From contig NZ_FORN01000014.1 in NCBI RefSeq assembly GCF_900114015.1, forward strand, positions 1 to 64,000: 64,000 nt of DNA, written 5' to 3'. Origin of the DNA: Caulobacter sp. UNC279MFTsu5.1 (GTDB lineage Bacteria > Pseudomonadota > Alphaproteobacteria > Caulobacterales > Caulobacteraceae). Shown piece after piece: positions 6,916-15,913 of this stretch. Below the pieces are notes generated by a model that saw nothing but the letters and a program-made list of their open reading frames with translations, was not told the DNA's origin and made no database searches. Positions within the stretch are counted from its first letter, which is position 1. The number at the start of each line of letters is the position of its first letter. Both the position numbers and the translations under genes were made by a program.

Positions 6916-9104
6916 CCGCGATCCTGGACAATCCCGCCCGCCGCCTGTTCCTCAAGACCGGCGCGGCGGCCGGCGGCGGCCTGCTGCTGTCGTTCAGCCT
7001 GCCGGGCCTGGTCCGGGCGCAGGACGAAACGCCGGGTGGAGCGGCGGCCAACCCGTTCAGCGCCTTCGTCCGCATCGCCCCCGACGGGACCGTCACCATC
7101 GCGGCCAAGCGGCCGGAGATCGGGCAGGGGATCAAGACCTCGATGCCGATGCTGATCGCCGAGGAGCTGGACGTTGACTGGGCGGCCGTCCGCATCGAGC
7201 AGGCCCCAATCGACGCCAAGGTGTTCGGTGAGCAGTCGGCCGGCGGCAGCACCTCCACGCCGGAGGACTGGGAGCCCATGCGCCAGGTCGGGGCGGTGGG
7301 ACGGGCCCTGCTGATCCAGGCCGCCGCCCAGCGCTGGAACGTTCCGGCCCCCAGCCTGGCGACCGAGCCCGGCTTCGTGGTCGACAAGGCCGGCCGGCGT
7401 CGCCTGCCCTACGGCGAGCTGGCCCAGGCCGCGGCCAGCCTGGCCCCGCCCGATCCCAAGACCCTGGTCCTCAAGGATCCCAAGGCCTACCGGATCATCG
7501 GCAAGCCGCACCCCCAGTCCGACACCGCCGCCATCGTCGTGGGCAAGCCGCTGTACGGGATCGACGTGCGCGTTCCGGGCATGTTGTACGCCACCTTCCT
7601 GAAGGCCCCGGTGTTCGCCGCCAAGGTGGCCAAGGTCGACCTGGCGCCGGCCAGGGCGGTCAAGGGCGTCCGCCACGCCTTCGTGGTCGACGGCGGGACC
7701 GAACTGGAAGGCCTGCTGGGCGGCGTGGTGGTGGTGGCCGACACCTGGTGGGCGGCGCGCAAGGGCCGCAACGCGCTGGAGGTGACCTGGGCCGACCATC
7801 CGACCAGCGCCCAGAGCAGCGCGGGCTTCATCAAAAAGGCCGCCGAGCTGCACGGCCAGCCGCCGCACCGGAACCTCAAGGCGGTCGGCGACGTCGACGC
7901 CGCCCTGAAGAGCGCGGCCAAGGTGGTCAGCGCCGACTACAGCTATCCGTTCAACGCCCACGCCACGCTGGAGCCGCAGAACTGCACGGCCAGTTTCAAG
8001 GACGGCAAGGTCGAGATCTGGGCCCCGGCCCAGAACCCCGAGGACGGCCGCGAGCTGGTGGCCAGGACCCTGGGGATCAAGCCCGAGGACATCACCATCC
8101 ACTTCACCCGCAGCGGCGGCGGCTTTGGCCGGCGGCTGATGAACGATTTCATGGTCGAGGCGGCGTGGATCTCCAAGGTGGTCGGCGCGCCGGTCAAGCT
8201 GCTGTGGACCCGCGAGGATGACCTCCAGCACGACTTCTACCGTCCGGCCGGCTTCCACCGGCTGACGGCGGGGCTGGACGCTCAGGGCGGGCTGACCGCC
8301 TGGCGCAACCACTTCGTGACCTTCGGCGAGGGCCAGAAGTTCGCCCGGGCCGCCAACATGGCCGGCACGCAGTTTCCGTTCGGCGCGGTCGAGAACTACG
8401 CCCTGGACGTCTCGGTCATGCCGCTGGGCGTGCCGACCGGCTGGCTGCGGGCGCCGGGCAACAACGCCTACGGCTTCGTATTGCAGGGCTTCACCGACGA
8501 GGTGGCCCACGCGGCGGGCGCCGACCCCGTCGCGTTCCGCCGCCAGCTGCTGGGCGCGCCGCGGCTGATCGGCGAGCCGGGCAGGGGCGACAGCTTCCAC
8601 ACCGGCCGCATGCGGGCCGTATTGGATAAGGTCGCCGAGGCGTCCGGCTGGGGCCGGAAGACCGGGAAGGGCGTCGGCCTGGGCGTGGCCTGCCACTACA
8701 GCCACCGGGGCTATGTGGCGGTGGTCGTGGAGGCGGCCGTGGCCGACGGGAGCCTGACGGTCCGCAAGGCCTGGGCGGCGGTCGATGTCGGCCGCCAGAT
8801 CGTCAATCCGAACGGCGCCGAGCAGCAGGTGCAGGGCTCGGTCCTCGACGGGATCGGCAGTTCGCTGGGCCAGGCGATCACCATCGAGAACGGCGCGGTG
8901 GCCCAGAGCAATTTCGGCGACTTCCCGATGCTGCGCCTGGCCGACGCGCCGGACGTCGAGGTGCATTTCGTGACCAGCGACAACCCGCCGACCGGTCTGG
9001 GCGAGCCCGCCCTGCCGCCGGCCCCGGCCGCCCTGGTCAACGCCATCTTCGCCGCGACCGGCAAGCGCATCCGGACCCTGCCGATCGGCGACCAACTGGC
9101 TTAG
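6912..9104 (+). CDS. iorB: Molybdopterin-binding subunit of an IorB-like oxidoreductase, Tat-exported
   Basis: This 730-residue large subunit of the xanthine dehydrogenase/aldehyde oxidase superfamily hydroxylates an aldehyde or N-heterocycle. Residues 8-36 form a twin-arginine signal ([10 protein letters not shown] followed by a hydrophobic stretch and VRAQ), so the complex is periplasmic. The cofactor-binding segments [13 protein letters not shown] and the C-terminal GLGEPALPP are present; Glu698 in the latter is the conserved catalytic base. It is translationally coupled to the 2Fe-2S subunit. No XdhC-type maturation gene is adjacent. A molybdate uptake gene lies at the far end of the window but is not linked. 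Confidence 0.9.
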   Translation: MTAILDNPARRLFLKTGAAAGGGLLLSFSLPGLVRAQDETPGGAAANPFSAFVRIAPDGTVTIAAKRPEIGQGIKTSMPMLIAEELDVDWAAVRIEQAPIDAKVFGEQSAGGSTSTPEDWEPMRQVGAVGRALLIQAAAQRWNVPAPSLATEPGFVVDKAGRRRLPYGELAQAAASLAPPDPKTLVLKDPKAYRIIGKPHPQSDTAAIVVGKPLYGIDVRVPGMLYATFLKAPVFAAKVAKVDLAPARAVKGVRHAFVVDGGTELEGLLGGVVVVADTWWAARKGRNALEVTWADHPTSAQSSAGFIKKAAELHGQPPHRNLKAVGDVDAALKSAAKVVSADYSYPFNAHATLEPQNCTASFKDGKVEIWAPAQNPEDGRELVARTLGIKPEDITIHFTRSGGGFGRRLMNDFMVEAAWISKVVGAPVKLLWTREDDLQHDFYRPAGFHRLTAGLDAQGGLTAWRNHFVTFGEGQKFARAANMAGTQFPFGAVENYALDVSVMPLGVPTGWLRAPGNNAYGFVLQGFTDEVAHAAGADPVAFRRQLLGAPRLIGEPGRGDSFHTGRMRAVLDKVAEASGWGRKTGKGVGLGVACHYSHRGYVAVVVEAAVADGSLTVRKAWAAVDVGRQIVNPNGAEQQVQGSVLDGIGSSLGQAITIENGAVAQSNFGDFPMLRLADAPDVEVHFVTSDNPPTGLGEPALPPAPAALVNAIFAATGKRIRTLPIGDQLA

Positions 9105-9223
9105 GTTTCCCAGCCTTCCCTGGGGCGCGGCATAGCGTCCCATGGTCAAGTTCGCCGCGATCGGCGTGACGGTTTTTAACCTTCTTGCGCCAGAATGGTT
9201 CTCGAAACGAGGACCATCGCGTC

Positions 9224-10579
9224 ATGGGGCAGCACGTCGAAACCCTGGTGATCGGGGCCGGGCCGGCCGGCCTGACCGCCGCCTATGTCCTGGCCAGGGC
9301 GGGACGCGAGGTCGCGGTCCTGGAAATGGACCCCCACGAGGTCGGCGGCTCGTGCCGCACGATCGACCATCACGGCTTCAAGATCGACCTGAACGGCGGG
9401 GCCTACGCCTCGACCTCGCCCAGCGTGCTGGCGCTGTGGTCCGAGCTGTCGCCCGACGGCTTCGTCGAACAGCCCCGAACGGCGCGGATCTATCACCGCG
9501 AGCGGCTCTACGCCTATCCGCTGAAGAGCGCGGAGACCCTGGCCCATCTGGGGCTGCGCGGCGCGGCGGCTTGCTTGGCCTCGTTCGGCCTAGCCAAGAT
9601 CCGTCCGATCAGGACGCCCAGGACCTTTGGCGACGAGATCCGCAACCGCGTCGGCGCCCGGCTGTCATCGATGCTGTTCCTGCCGTTCGCCGAGAAGGTG
9701 TCGGGCCTGATCCGCGACCAGATGCCGGCCGGCCGCGCCGGCGCCGCCCGGCCGGCGGCCAACCTGCGCTATCCGCGCCAGGGCGGCGGCGCGCTGTGGC
9801 GGGCCTGCGCCGACCGGATCACGGTCTTCGGCGGCGAAGTCGCCCTGGGCCGGCGGGTCGAGACCCTGAAATTCGACGCTGTCGCCAAGCTGTGGACGGC
9901 GACCATCCTGCGCGAGGACGGCGCCCACGAGGTCCGCTCCGCCAACCACGTGGTCTCGACCGCGCCGCTGCGCGAGCTGATGGCCATGCTGCGGCCCGCG
10001 CCGATCAGCCTGTTCCACGCAGGCGAGCTGATGTACCGCGACCAGATCACGGTGGCCCTGGTGGGCCGCACGCGCAAGCCGCTGCGCGAGGCGGCGATCG
10101 ACGTCCACGACACCGACCTGCAGGTCGGCCGGGTGAAGAACTACCGCGCCTGGTCGCCGGCCATGGCGCCGGAAGGCGAGGCGGACAGCTGCCTGGGCCT
10201 GGACTATTTCTGCTTCGAGGGCGACGGCCTGTGGACGGCCAGCGACGCCGACCTGGTGGCCCTGGCCTGGCGCGAGGCCGCGGTGATGGGGCTGATGGAC
10301 CCGACCGCCGTCAGCGACGCCCGCGTCCTGCGCCAGCGCAAGGTGCTGCCGATCGAGGACGAGGACTGCGCCGAGCACCGGGCGATGATCCGCCTGGATC
10401 TGAAGATGCAGTTCCCCAGCCTGCACCTGGCCGGCCGCAACGGCCTGCACCGCGACGGCGAACGCGACCAGGCCACGCTCAGCGGCCTGCTGACCGCCGA
10501 GAACATTTTGGCGGGGGAAGTCGCCCATGACGTATGGGACGCGCCAGCCACGCCGGCGACGGGACGCAGGGCGGCCTAG
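9224..10579 (+). CDS. FAD-dependent amine oxidase / protoporphyrinogen oxidase-like protein
   Basis: This 451-residue flavoprotein has an N-terminal Rossmann dinucleotide fold, VIGAGPAGLTAAYVLARAGREVAVLE, at about residues 8-33, followed by GGSCRTIDHHGFKIDLNG. That pattern is shared by protoporphyrinogen oxidase-, phytoene desaturase- and UDP-galactopyranose mutase-like enzymes. The C-terminal HLAGRNGLHRDGERDQAT is the second FAD contact. ATG 9224 is preferred to an upstream in-frame start, because conserved sequence begins here. The substrate is unknown. It lies 119 bases after the molybdenum hydroxylase and has no clear functional tie to it. Confidence 0.75.
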   Translation: MGQHVETLVIGAGPAGLTAAYVLARAGREVAVLEMDPHEVGGSCRTIDHHGFKIDLNGGAYASTSPSVLALWSELSPDGFVEQPRTARIYHRERLYAYPLKSAETLAHLGLRGAAACLASFGLAKIRPIRTPRTFGDEIRNRVGARLSSMLFLPFAEKVSGLIRDQMPAGRAGAARPAANLRYPRQGGGALWRACADRITVFGGEVALGRRVETLKFDAVAKLWTATILREDGAHEVRSANHVVSTAPLRELMAMLRPAPISLFHAGELMYRDQITVALVGRTRKPLREAAIDVHDTDLQVGRVKNYRAWSPAMAPEGEADSCLGLDYFCFEGDGLWTASDADLVALAWREAAVMGLMDPTAVSDARVLRQRKVLPIEDEDCAEHRAMIRLDLKMQFPSLHLAGRNGLHRDGERDQATLSGLLTAENILAGEVAHDVWDAPATPATGRRAA

Positions 10580-10584
10580 GAAAG

Positions 10585-10640
10585 GCTGAGAGCCGCCGCC
10601 GTCCCGGATGGCGCGCAGCGCTTGTCCGGACCCAGGGTGG
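10585..10640. repeat. Partial copy of a dispersed inverted repeat
   Basis: Bases 10611-10629 (GCGCGCAGCGCTTGTCCGG) are identical over 19 positions to 57662-57680, inside a longer inverted repeat there. Here GCCGCCGCCGTCCCGGA and TCCGGACCCAGGGTGGCGGC form the arms. It lies in the 344-base gap after the FAD oxidoreductase and could fold as a transcript end for it. Confidence 0.55.
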
Positions 10641-10858
10641 CGGCGCCACACCTCCAATGCGGGTATGTGCGGCTCTATCTAACCATGGAGATTGCAATTA
10701 CCTGGTTCGACAGGCGCTGAATCGCGATCATCGACAACACGCTCTTCCCATTGGCGGTGATTTGTCGGAGTTTTCGCTTTAACCGTCGAATCGGGAAATC
10801 GATTCCCAAAGGGCGGCTCGGCGGGATCTCCGCGGCGCGCGTTTTCGGCCTTGATGCT

Positions 10859-10872
10859 TGACAACGTTGTCA
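10859..10872. promoter_or_regulatory. LacI-type operator before the sugar transporter
   Basis: The perfect 14-base palindrome TGACAACGTTGTCA lies 51 bases before the transporter start and overlaps a TTGACA (10858-10863) that could be its -35 element. The same palindrome lies before zwf and pyk, and a one-base variant lies before the LacI-type regulator. This is one of the two notable signals in the 10580-10923 gap; the other is the repeat at its left end. Confidence 0.75.
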
Positions 10873-10923
10873 CTGTTGAGGTGGATGTCGCGTCCCGCAA
10901 TGTCGGACAGGGAGTGAAACAAC

Positions 10924-12297
10924 ATGGCTGCTATGGAGGCGTCGCGGACGCCGATTTCGGGGCCCGGACCCAAGGCGGGAGGCAGTCTTGTCCTGGCCGT
11001 CGTCTGCGTGACGGCGCTCTTTTTCATCTGGGCGCTGGTCACCAACCTGCTCGACCCGCTGCTGAAGACCATGAAGACGGTCTTCACCTTGAGCCCGGTC
11101 GAGGCGAACCTGACCGGCTTCGCCTTCTTCATCGCCTATGGCGTCATGTCGATGCCGTCGGCTGCCTTTCTGTCGAAATTCGGCTACGCCCGGTCGGTGA
11201 TCGTCGGCCTCAGCGGCATCGTCACCGGCTGCTTCATCGCCATCGCGGCGGCCAAGCTGCACGTCTTCGGCGTCTTCCTGGTCGGACTATTCGTGATGGC
11301 CTCGGGCGTCACCTTGCTGCAGGTGGCCGCCAACCCGCTGATCGCCTCGATGGGCAAGCCGGAGGGCGCGTCCTTCCGCCTGAACCTGTCGCAGGCCTTC
11401 AACTCGCTGGGCGCGGCCTGCGGCCTGTGGTTCGGCGCCAACTTCCTGCTCAAGGGCGACATCTTCAAGCATGGCGTCGTGATCACGCCGGCCCTGCGCG
11501 AACAGGCCCTGGGCTTCGTCTCGAACGTCTATCTGGCGATCGGCCTGGGCCTGGCCCTGTTCATCGCCGTGATCTTCCTGGTTCGTCATAAGATCACCGA
11601 AGCCGCGCCGAAGACCGGTCACCTGGTCAGCCCGTTCTCGGCCCTCGCGTCGAAGTGGGCCAATCTCGGCGCGATCGGCATCTTCCTCTATGTCGGCGCC
11701 GAGGTGGCGATCTCGCTGAACCTGCTGCTGTTCATCGAACAGGGCCACGTCCTGAACATCCCGGCCGAACAGGCCGGCAAGCTGACCACTTTCTACATGG
11801 TCTTCGCGATGATCGGCCGTTTCGCCGGATCGGCCCTGCTGAAGACGGTCAAGGACTACGTGCTGCTGATGCTGGTCGCCCTGGGCGCCATCGCGCTCTG
11901 CGTGGTGGTGATCCTGACCAAGGACATGACCCCGACCGCGCACGCCGGCACGCTGAACCTGATCCTGGCCCAGGCTCCGCTGACCAGCGGCCTGATCCCG
12001 GCCTTCGCGGCCCTGCTGATCGGCCTGTTCAACTCGATCATGTTCCCGACGATCTTCACCCTGACCCTGCAACGGTCCTCGGCGCCCACTTCGGCGACCT
12101 CGGGCCTGCTGTGCATGGCCATCGTGGGCGGCGCCTTCCTGCCGCTGATCTTCGCCAAGATCGAGGAGATGACCGGCTCGAAGTCGCTGGCCTTCATCGC
12201 GCCGCTGATCTGCTACCTGTACGTCCTGTGGTTCTCGTTCGCGGCGCGCGGCGCCAAGGTCCACGAGATCCAGGAGGAAGTGGTCTCGGCGCACTAG
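10924..12297 (+). CDS. Sugar:H+ symporter, FucP/GluP-type major facilitator
   Basis: This 457-residue inner-membrane transporter has about twelve hydrophobic segments. The family marks FFIWALVTNLLDPLLKTMK (near residues 35-55), FFIAYGVMSMPSA, and QVAANPLIASMG with FRLNLSQAFNSLGA match the fucose/glucose/galactose permease branch. The start has AGGGAG about 8 bases upstream. The shared operator with zwf, glucose-pathway genes and pyk suggests that glucose or a related hexose is the substrate; this is inference. A terminator follows the stop by 22 bases, so it is a single-gene transcript. Confidence 0.9.
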   Translation: MAAMEASRTPISGPGPKAGGSLVLAVVCVTALFFIWALVTNLLDPLLKTMKTVFTLSPVEANLTGFAFFIAYGVMSMPSAAFLSKFGYARSVIVGLSGIVTGCFIAIAAAKLHVFGVFLVGLFVMASGVTLLQVAANPLIASMGKPEGASFRLNLSQAFNSLGAACGLWFGANFLLKGDIFKHGVVITPALREQALGFVSNVYLAIGLGLALFIAVIFLVRHKITEAAPKTGHLVSPFSALASKWANLGAIGIFLYVGAEVAISLNLLLFIEQGHVLNIPAEQAGKLTTFYMVFAMIGRFAGSALLKTVKDYVLLMLVALGAIALCVVVILTKDMTPTAHAGTLNLILAQAPLTSGLIPAFAALLIGLFNSIMFPTIFTLTLQRSSAPTSATSGLLCMAIVGGAFLPLIFAKIEEMTGSKSLAFIAPLICYLYVLWFSFAARGAKVHEIQEEVVSAH

Positions 12298-12318
12298 GCG
12301 GACCTCGATAAACGCCGA

Positions 12319-12350
12319 AGAGCCCGGGCGCGACGCGTCCGGGCTCTTTC
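12319..12350 (+). terminator. Rho-independent terminator of the sugar transporter
   Basis: The stem AGAGCCCGG / CCGGGCTCT (9 perfect pairs) encloses an 11-base loop and is followed by a short T-rich tail. It begins 22 bases after the transporter stop. Confidence 0.8.
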
Positions 12351-12444
12351 TATGTCGTAGGTCTGAGAATGAGAATGCATTGCGACAAAGAGTGTCGGAC
12401 TGTCGACTCAATGCAGGTTACTTCCATGGAAGAGCTCTGAAGCG

Positions 12445-12469
12445 GGAACGCCCCTCGAAGCGAAGTGTT
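12445..12469 (+). promoter_or_regulatory. Candidate general-stress sigma (SigT/EcfG) promoter
   Basis: GGAAC at 12445-12449, then 16 bases, then TGTT at 12466-12469. The EcfG/SigT consensus is GGAAC-N16/17-CGTT, so the -35 is exact and the -10 has one change. It lies about 46 bases before the hemerythrin gene, a family often in this regulon. Confidence 0.45.
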
Positions 12470-12514
12470 TGTGATCCGCCGACTTCGGCCACAAAGCATT
12501 CAGGGAGAGACACC

Positions 12515-13051
12515 ATGGCGACCACCGCCAAGAACTCATCGACCAGGGCCAAGTCCGCCAAGCCTCGCCGCACGCGCCGCACCGGCCGCCGCGATCCGCT
12601 GGCGATCACCCTTCTGAAGAAGGATCACCGCGAGGTCGAAGGTTGGTTCGACGAATACGAACAGCTGGAGGAGGGGGCTGAGAAGCTGGCCCTCTTCAAC
12701 AAGATCGCCCTGGCCCTCAAGGTCCACACGCGGATCGAGGAGGAGATCTTCTATCCGGAGGAGCGCGGCGAGATCGAGGACGACTTGCTGGACGAGGCCT
12801 ATGTCGAGCACGACGGGGCCAAGAAACTGATCGCCGAGATCGAGGCGATGCAACCGGGCGACGACTACTACGACGCCAAGGTCAAGGTGCTGGGCGAGTA
12901 CATCAAGCACCACGTCAAGGAAGAAGAGCAGCCCGGCGGCATCTTCGCCCAGGCCAAGAAGGGCGACGAGGATCTGGAGGCCATGGGCCAGCGCCTGAAA
13001 GCCCGCAAGGAAGAGCTGATGGCCGAGCTGGGCGGAAAACAACCGAACTGA
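12515..13051 (+). CDS. Hemerythrin (HHE) domain protein with basic N-terminus
   Basis: This 178-residue cytoplasmic protein opens with an Arg/Lys-rich tail (residues 1-28) followed by an HHE cation-binding four-helix domain. Iron-ligand histidines are visible in LLKKDHREVEGWF, LKVHTRIEEEIFYP, AYVEHDGAKKLIAEIE and YIKHHVKEEEQPGG. Such proteins bind a di-iron site and are linked to oxygen, redox or general stress sensing. ATG 12515 follows CAGGGAGAGA. A possible SigT promoter precedes it. It is followed by a short GC hairpin and then cinA. Confidence 0.85.
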   Translation: MATTAKNSSTRAKSAKPRRTRRTGRRDPLAITLLKKDHREVEGWFDEYEQLEEGAEKLALFNKIALALKVHTRIEEEIFYPEERGEIEDDLLDEAYVEHDGAKKLIAEIEAMQPGDDYYDAKVKVLGEYIKHHVKEEEQPGGIFAQAKKGDEDLEAMGQRLKARKEELMAELGGKQPN

Positions 13052-13057
13052 CGTCAC

Positions 13058-13082
13058 GGGGAGGGCCGCCCGGCCTTCCCCC
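13058..13082 (+). terminator. Candidate hairpin terminator after the hemerythrin gene
   Basis: GGGGAGGGCCG pairs with CGGCCTTCCCC (one G-T pair) with a two-base loop, followed by CGCTTT. The T-tract is short, so termination is uncertain. Confidence 0.4.
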
Positions 13083-13097
13083 GCTTTCGGAGTGCTC

Positions 13098-13610
13098 ATG
13101 GCCGAGGCGCTTGATCCGATCCTGCCGCCGGACATCGCTGAGCTGACGCAGGCGGTCCTGGAGGCCGCCTGCGCGCGCCGGCTGACGCTGGCGACGGCCG
13201 AGAGCTGCACGGGCGGCCTGCTGGCGTCGCTGCTGACCGACGTGCCGGGATGCTCGCACGCCTTCGACCGGGGTTTCGTGGTCTATAGCGACGACGCCAA
13301 GATCGCGCTTCTCGACGTGCCGCCGTCGTTCCTGCCGCACGGCGGCGCGGTTTCGCAGCCGACCGCCATCGCCATGGCCGACGGGGCGATCAGACGGTCC
13401 AACGCCGACGTGGCGGTGTCGATCACCGGCTGGGCCGAGGAGGTCGGCGATCCGGAAAGGCCCGGCGGCCTGGTCCATTTCGCCTGCGCCCGCCGCGGCG
13501 GCTACACCCATCATCGCCAGGCCCGGTTCGGCGACATCGGCCGGGGCCCGCTGCGGATCGAATGCCTGCGCGTGGCGCTGAAAATGCTGCAGCAGGCCGT
13601 GGCGCTCTAG
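13098..13610 (+). CDS. CinA C-terminal domain protein (nicotinamide mononucleotide deamidase, PncC type)
   Basis: This 170-residue stand-alone CinA domain would convert NMN to nicotinate mononucleotide in pyridine nucleotide recycling. The hallmark TAESCTGGLLASLLTDVPG at residues 33-51 includes Ser36, and VSITGWAEE and GLVHFACA follow. The length equals the PncC form without the N-terminal MoCF domain. Conserved residues lie after ATG 13098, which follows CGGAG, so the GTG two codons upstream is less likely. In the usual ITGIAGP motif the residues here are ITGWAEE, a mild deviation. Confidence 0.85.
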   Translation: MAEALDPILPPDIAELTQAVLEAACARRLTLATAESCTGGLLASLLTDVPGCSHAFDRGFVVYSDDAKIALLDVPPSFLPHGGAVSQPTAIAMADGAIRRSNADVAVSITGWAEEVGDPERPGGLVHFACARRGGYTHHRQARFGDIGRGPLRIECLRVALKMLQQAVAL

Positions 13611-13675
13611 ATTTTTGTTTTCGCATCGTTTTTGCGGAAAACCGGTGTCCACTTTTCCGCGCGATGCTCTAGCGG
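13611..13675. repeat. Alphaproteobacterial intergenic palindrome (GCGGAAAACCGG type)
   Basis: GCATCG...GCGGAAAACCGG and CCACTTTTCCGC...CGATGC form nested inverted arms in a 60-base A/T-richer patch just after cinA. An element with GCGGAAAAC and ACTTTTCCGC arms is a common intergenic repeat in alphaproteobacteria. It can fold into a hairpin and may close the cinA transcript. Confidence 0.6.
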
Positions 13676-13690
13676 GCCCGGCGGCCATGA

Positions 13691-13722
13691 AAAAGCGCCT
13701 CCGGCGTGGGCCGAAGGCGCTG
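13691..13722 (-). terminator. Rho-independent terminator of the GlsB/YeaQ gene
   Basis: On the minus strand AGCGCCTTCGGCC, a short loop and GCCGGAGGCGCT form a long stem with one mismatch, followed by TTTTTC. It lies 24 bases past the stop of the small membrane protein. Confidence 0.75.
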
Positions 13723-13746
13723 TTTCCGTGTGGAAGGCCTCGAGCG

Positions 13747-14004
13747 TCAGAGCGCTCGACGACCGGTGAACGCATGGTAGATCGCCAGCACGACGACCGC
13801 GCCGATCACGGCGACCAGCAGGCTGTAGAGGTTCAGTCCCGTGACGCCGGCGGACCCGAACTGATTGAACAGGAACCCGCCTACCACGGCGCCGACGATC
13901 CCGAGCACTAGGTCCACCACCAGGCTGCCGCCGCTGCGGCTGACCAGTTTGCTGGCGATGAAGCCGGCTACGAGGCCCAGCACGATCCACGCAAGAATAG
14001 ACAT
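13747..14004 (-). CDS. GlsB/YeaQ/YmgE family stress-response membrane protein
   Basis: This 85-residue protein with three hydrophobic segments (residues 3-18, 28-47 and 58-78) belongs to the transglycosylase-associated family PF04226. The conserved GLVAGFIASKLV, DLVLGIVGAVVGGFLFN and YSLLVAVIGAVVVLAIY segments are visible. ATG 14004 follows GGAGG; an upstream in-frame start is less likely. The family is induced by several stresses, but its molecular role is not known. Upstream, GGAAC occurs on this strand (14082-14078) without a convincing -10. Confidence 0.88.
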   Translation of the reverse strand: MSILAWIVLGLVAGFIASKLVSRSGGSLVVDLVLGIVGAVVGGFLFNQFGSAGVTGLNLYSLLVAVIGAVVVLAIYHAFTGRRAL

Positions 14005-14156
14005 GTACGCCTCCTTGGCACCAAAAGGCGTGCGAACCGCGCGCCGATGCGAAATAAAGGCGTTGACCAAGATTTTCGTTCCGACACGCTTGCGTGTTTA
14101 GGCGTGGAAACGTGGCGAAGACTTCTGGTTCGTTCGCGCGTTGCTTTCGGTCGCGG

Positions 14157-14276
14157 TCAGCGGGGCTTGCCGATGCGGGCCTGGACGGCCGCGACCAGCT
14201 TCTGCGCCGGAGCGCGGCCCAGCAGGATGAAGGCGCCGGAGCCGATGATGGCGCCGATGAGGAAGGACTGGCTCAT
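14157..14276 (-). CDS. Small single-pass membrane protein, 39 residues
   Basis: A short reading frame, MSQSFLIGAIIGSGAFILLG at the N-terminus and a basic C-terminal tail ending in RIGKPR. Residues 4-20 form one hydrophobic helix. AGGGA lies six bases before the ATG, and the frame ends in TGA. It stands alone between the GlsB-like gene and the symporter. I know no function; the case for a gene rests on the good ribosome site and the membrane-like composition. Confidence 0.5.
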   Translation of the reverse strand: MSQSFLIGAIIGSGAFILLGRAPAQKLVAAVQARIGKPR

Positions 14277-14542
14277 GGAAATCCCTGGAGTGCTGGAAGC
14301 TGCGACCGGCCCCCTTTTACGGTCGGGGCCGCGTCGTTGACCATGTGACAAGCCGACGCCGGGCGCCGTCTTGCGCGATCCGGGCGATCCAGATGCATTG
14401 AACCGGCGTCGATGAATTCTGGTTGGGCGTTTCCACCCGACTACGTCAGAACCAGGGGCAAGACGGCCCGTGCGGCGTGACGCCGGCGGACCTTGTGACG
14501 TTATGCCGGAAGGCCCGGAAGCGGGCTTTCGAGAGGATCCAG

Positions 14543-15910
14543 ATGGCCCAGACCCAGACCGCTCCATCTTCGCCCTCCAAGCCGAAAGCCGGACGCTTCA
14601 TCGGAAGCTTCGGCGTCCAGGTGCTGGCCGCCATGATCGTCGGCCTGGGACTGGGCCTGCTGGCCCGCTCGCTGGGGCCGGCCGAAGGGCAGCCCGGCTA
14701 CGGCCTGGCCGAGACCCTGCACCAGGTGGGGGCGATCTTCGTCCAGCTGCTGCGGGTGCTGGTGCCGCCGCTGGTGTTCACGGCCATCGTCGCCAGCATC
14801 GCCAACCTGCGCGCGCTGCAGAACGCCGCCCGGCTGGTCTGGAACACCCTGTTGTGGTTCGCGATCACCGCCCTGATCGCCGTGGCCATCGGCATCGCCC
14901 TGGGCCTGATCCTGCGCCCCGGCGACCACGCCGTCGTCGACCTGGCGACCGCCCACGCCCCGCGCACGACCGGCTCGTGGCTCGACTTCCTGACGGGTCT
15001 CGTCCCGTCCAACATCCTGGGCCTGCAGGCCTCGACCAAGATCGTCGACGGCGCGGCCACGACCACTACTTCGTTCAACGTGCTGCAGATCCTGGTGCTG
15101 GCCCTGGCGACCGGCGTGGCGGCGATCAAGGCCGGGCCGGCGGGCGAGGGCTTCCTGGCCTTCAACGCCTCGGCCCTGGCGGTGGTGCGCAAGGTGCTGT
15201 GGTGGGTGATCCGCCTGACGCCGATCGGCACCGTCGGCCTGTTGGGCAACGCCGTGGCCCAGTACGGCTGGACCACCCTGGGCCAGCTGGGCGCCTTCGC
15301 CGGCGCGATCTATATCGGCCTCGCCCTCGTGCTGTTCGTGGTCTATCCGACGATCCTGGCGCTGAACGGCCTGAACCCGCTGCGGTTCTTCGCCGGCGTC
15401 TGGCCCGCCATCCAGCTGGGCTTCGTCTCGCGCTCATCGATCGGCACGCTGCCGGTGACCGAGGCCCTGACCGAGACCCGCCTGGGCGTGCCGCGCGCCT
15501 ACGCCGCCTTCGCCGTGCCGTTGGGCGCAACCACCAAGATGGACGGCTGCGCGGCCATCTATCCGGCGGTGGCGGCGATCTTCATCGCCCAATTCTATCA
15601 TCTGCCGCTGCAGCTGACCGACTACGGCCTGATCGTCTTCGTCTCGGTGCTGGGCTCGGCGGCGACCGCCGGCCTGACCGGGGCGGTGGTCATGCTGACC
15701 CTGACCCTATCGACCCTGGGCCTGCCGCTGGAAGGGGTGGGCCTGCTGCTGGCCATCGACCCGATCCTCGACATGGGCCGCACGGCGGTCAACGTCGCCG
15801 GCCAGGCCCTGGCGCCGACCATCGTCGCCAAGCGCGAGGGGATCCTGGACGAGGCGGTCTTCAACGCCCCGCCGCGCGAGGTGGGAACGGACGAGGCCGT
15901 TCCAGCCTGA
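14543..15910 (+). CDS. Dicarboxylate/amino acid:cation symporter (DAACS, GltP/DctA family)
   Basis: This 455-residue inner-membrane symporter takes up C4-dicarboxylates or acidic amino acids with H+ or Na+. The family marks are SRSSIGTLPVTEAL (serine-rich re-entrant loop near residue 300), GATTKMDGCAAIYPAVAAIFIAQ and DPILDMGRTAVNVAGQA. About eight hydrophobic segments are seen. ATG 14543 follows GAGAGGA. The substrate cannot be fixed from sequence. It converges on the sorbosone dehydrogenase-like gene with three bases between the stops. Confidence 0.93.
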   Translation: MAQTQTAPSSPSKPKAGRFIGSFGVQVLAAMIVGLGLGLLARSLGPAEGQPGYGLAETLHQVGAIFVQLLRVLVPPLVFTAIVASIANLRALQNAARLVWNTLLWFAITALIAVAIGIALGLILRPGDHAVVDLATAHAPRTTGSWLDFLTGLVPSNILGLQASTKIVDGAATTTTSFNVLQILVLALATGVAAIKAGPAGEGFLAFNASALAVVRKVLWWVIRLTPIGTVGLLGNAVAQYGWTTLGQLGAFAGAIYIGLALVLFVVYPTILALNGLNPLRFFAGVWPAIQLGFVSRSSIGTLPVTEALTETRLGVPRAYAAFAVPLGATTKMDGCAAIYPAVAAIFIAQFYHLPLQLTDYGLIVFVSVLGSAATAGLTGAVVMLTLTLSTLGLPLEGVGLLLAIDPILDMGRTAVNVAGQALAPTIVAKREGILDEAVFNAPPREVGTDEAVPA

Positions 15911-15913
15911 TCC

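Noticed and set aside
5664..9104. An open frame running from the DUF47 region through the molybdopterin subunit
   Set aside because: Only the part from 6912 has the family sequence; the earlier part is antisense to DUF47 and out of frame with the 2Fe-2S gene.
14059..14082. SigT promoter before the GlsB-like gene
   Set aside because: GGAAC is present on the minus strand, but the sequence 15-17 bases on does not give CGTT.
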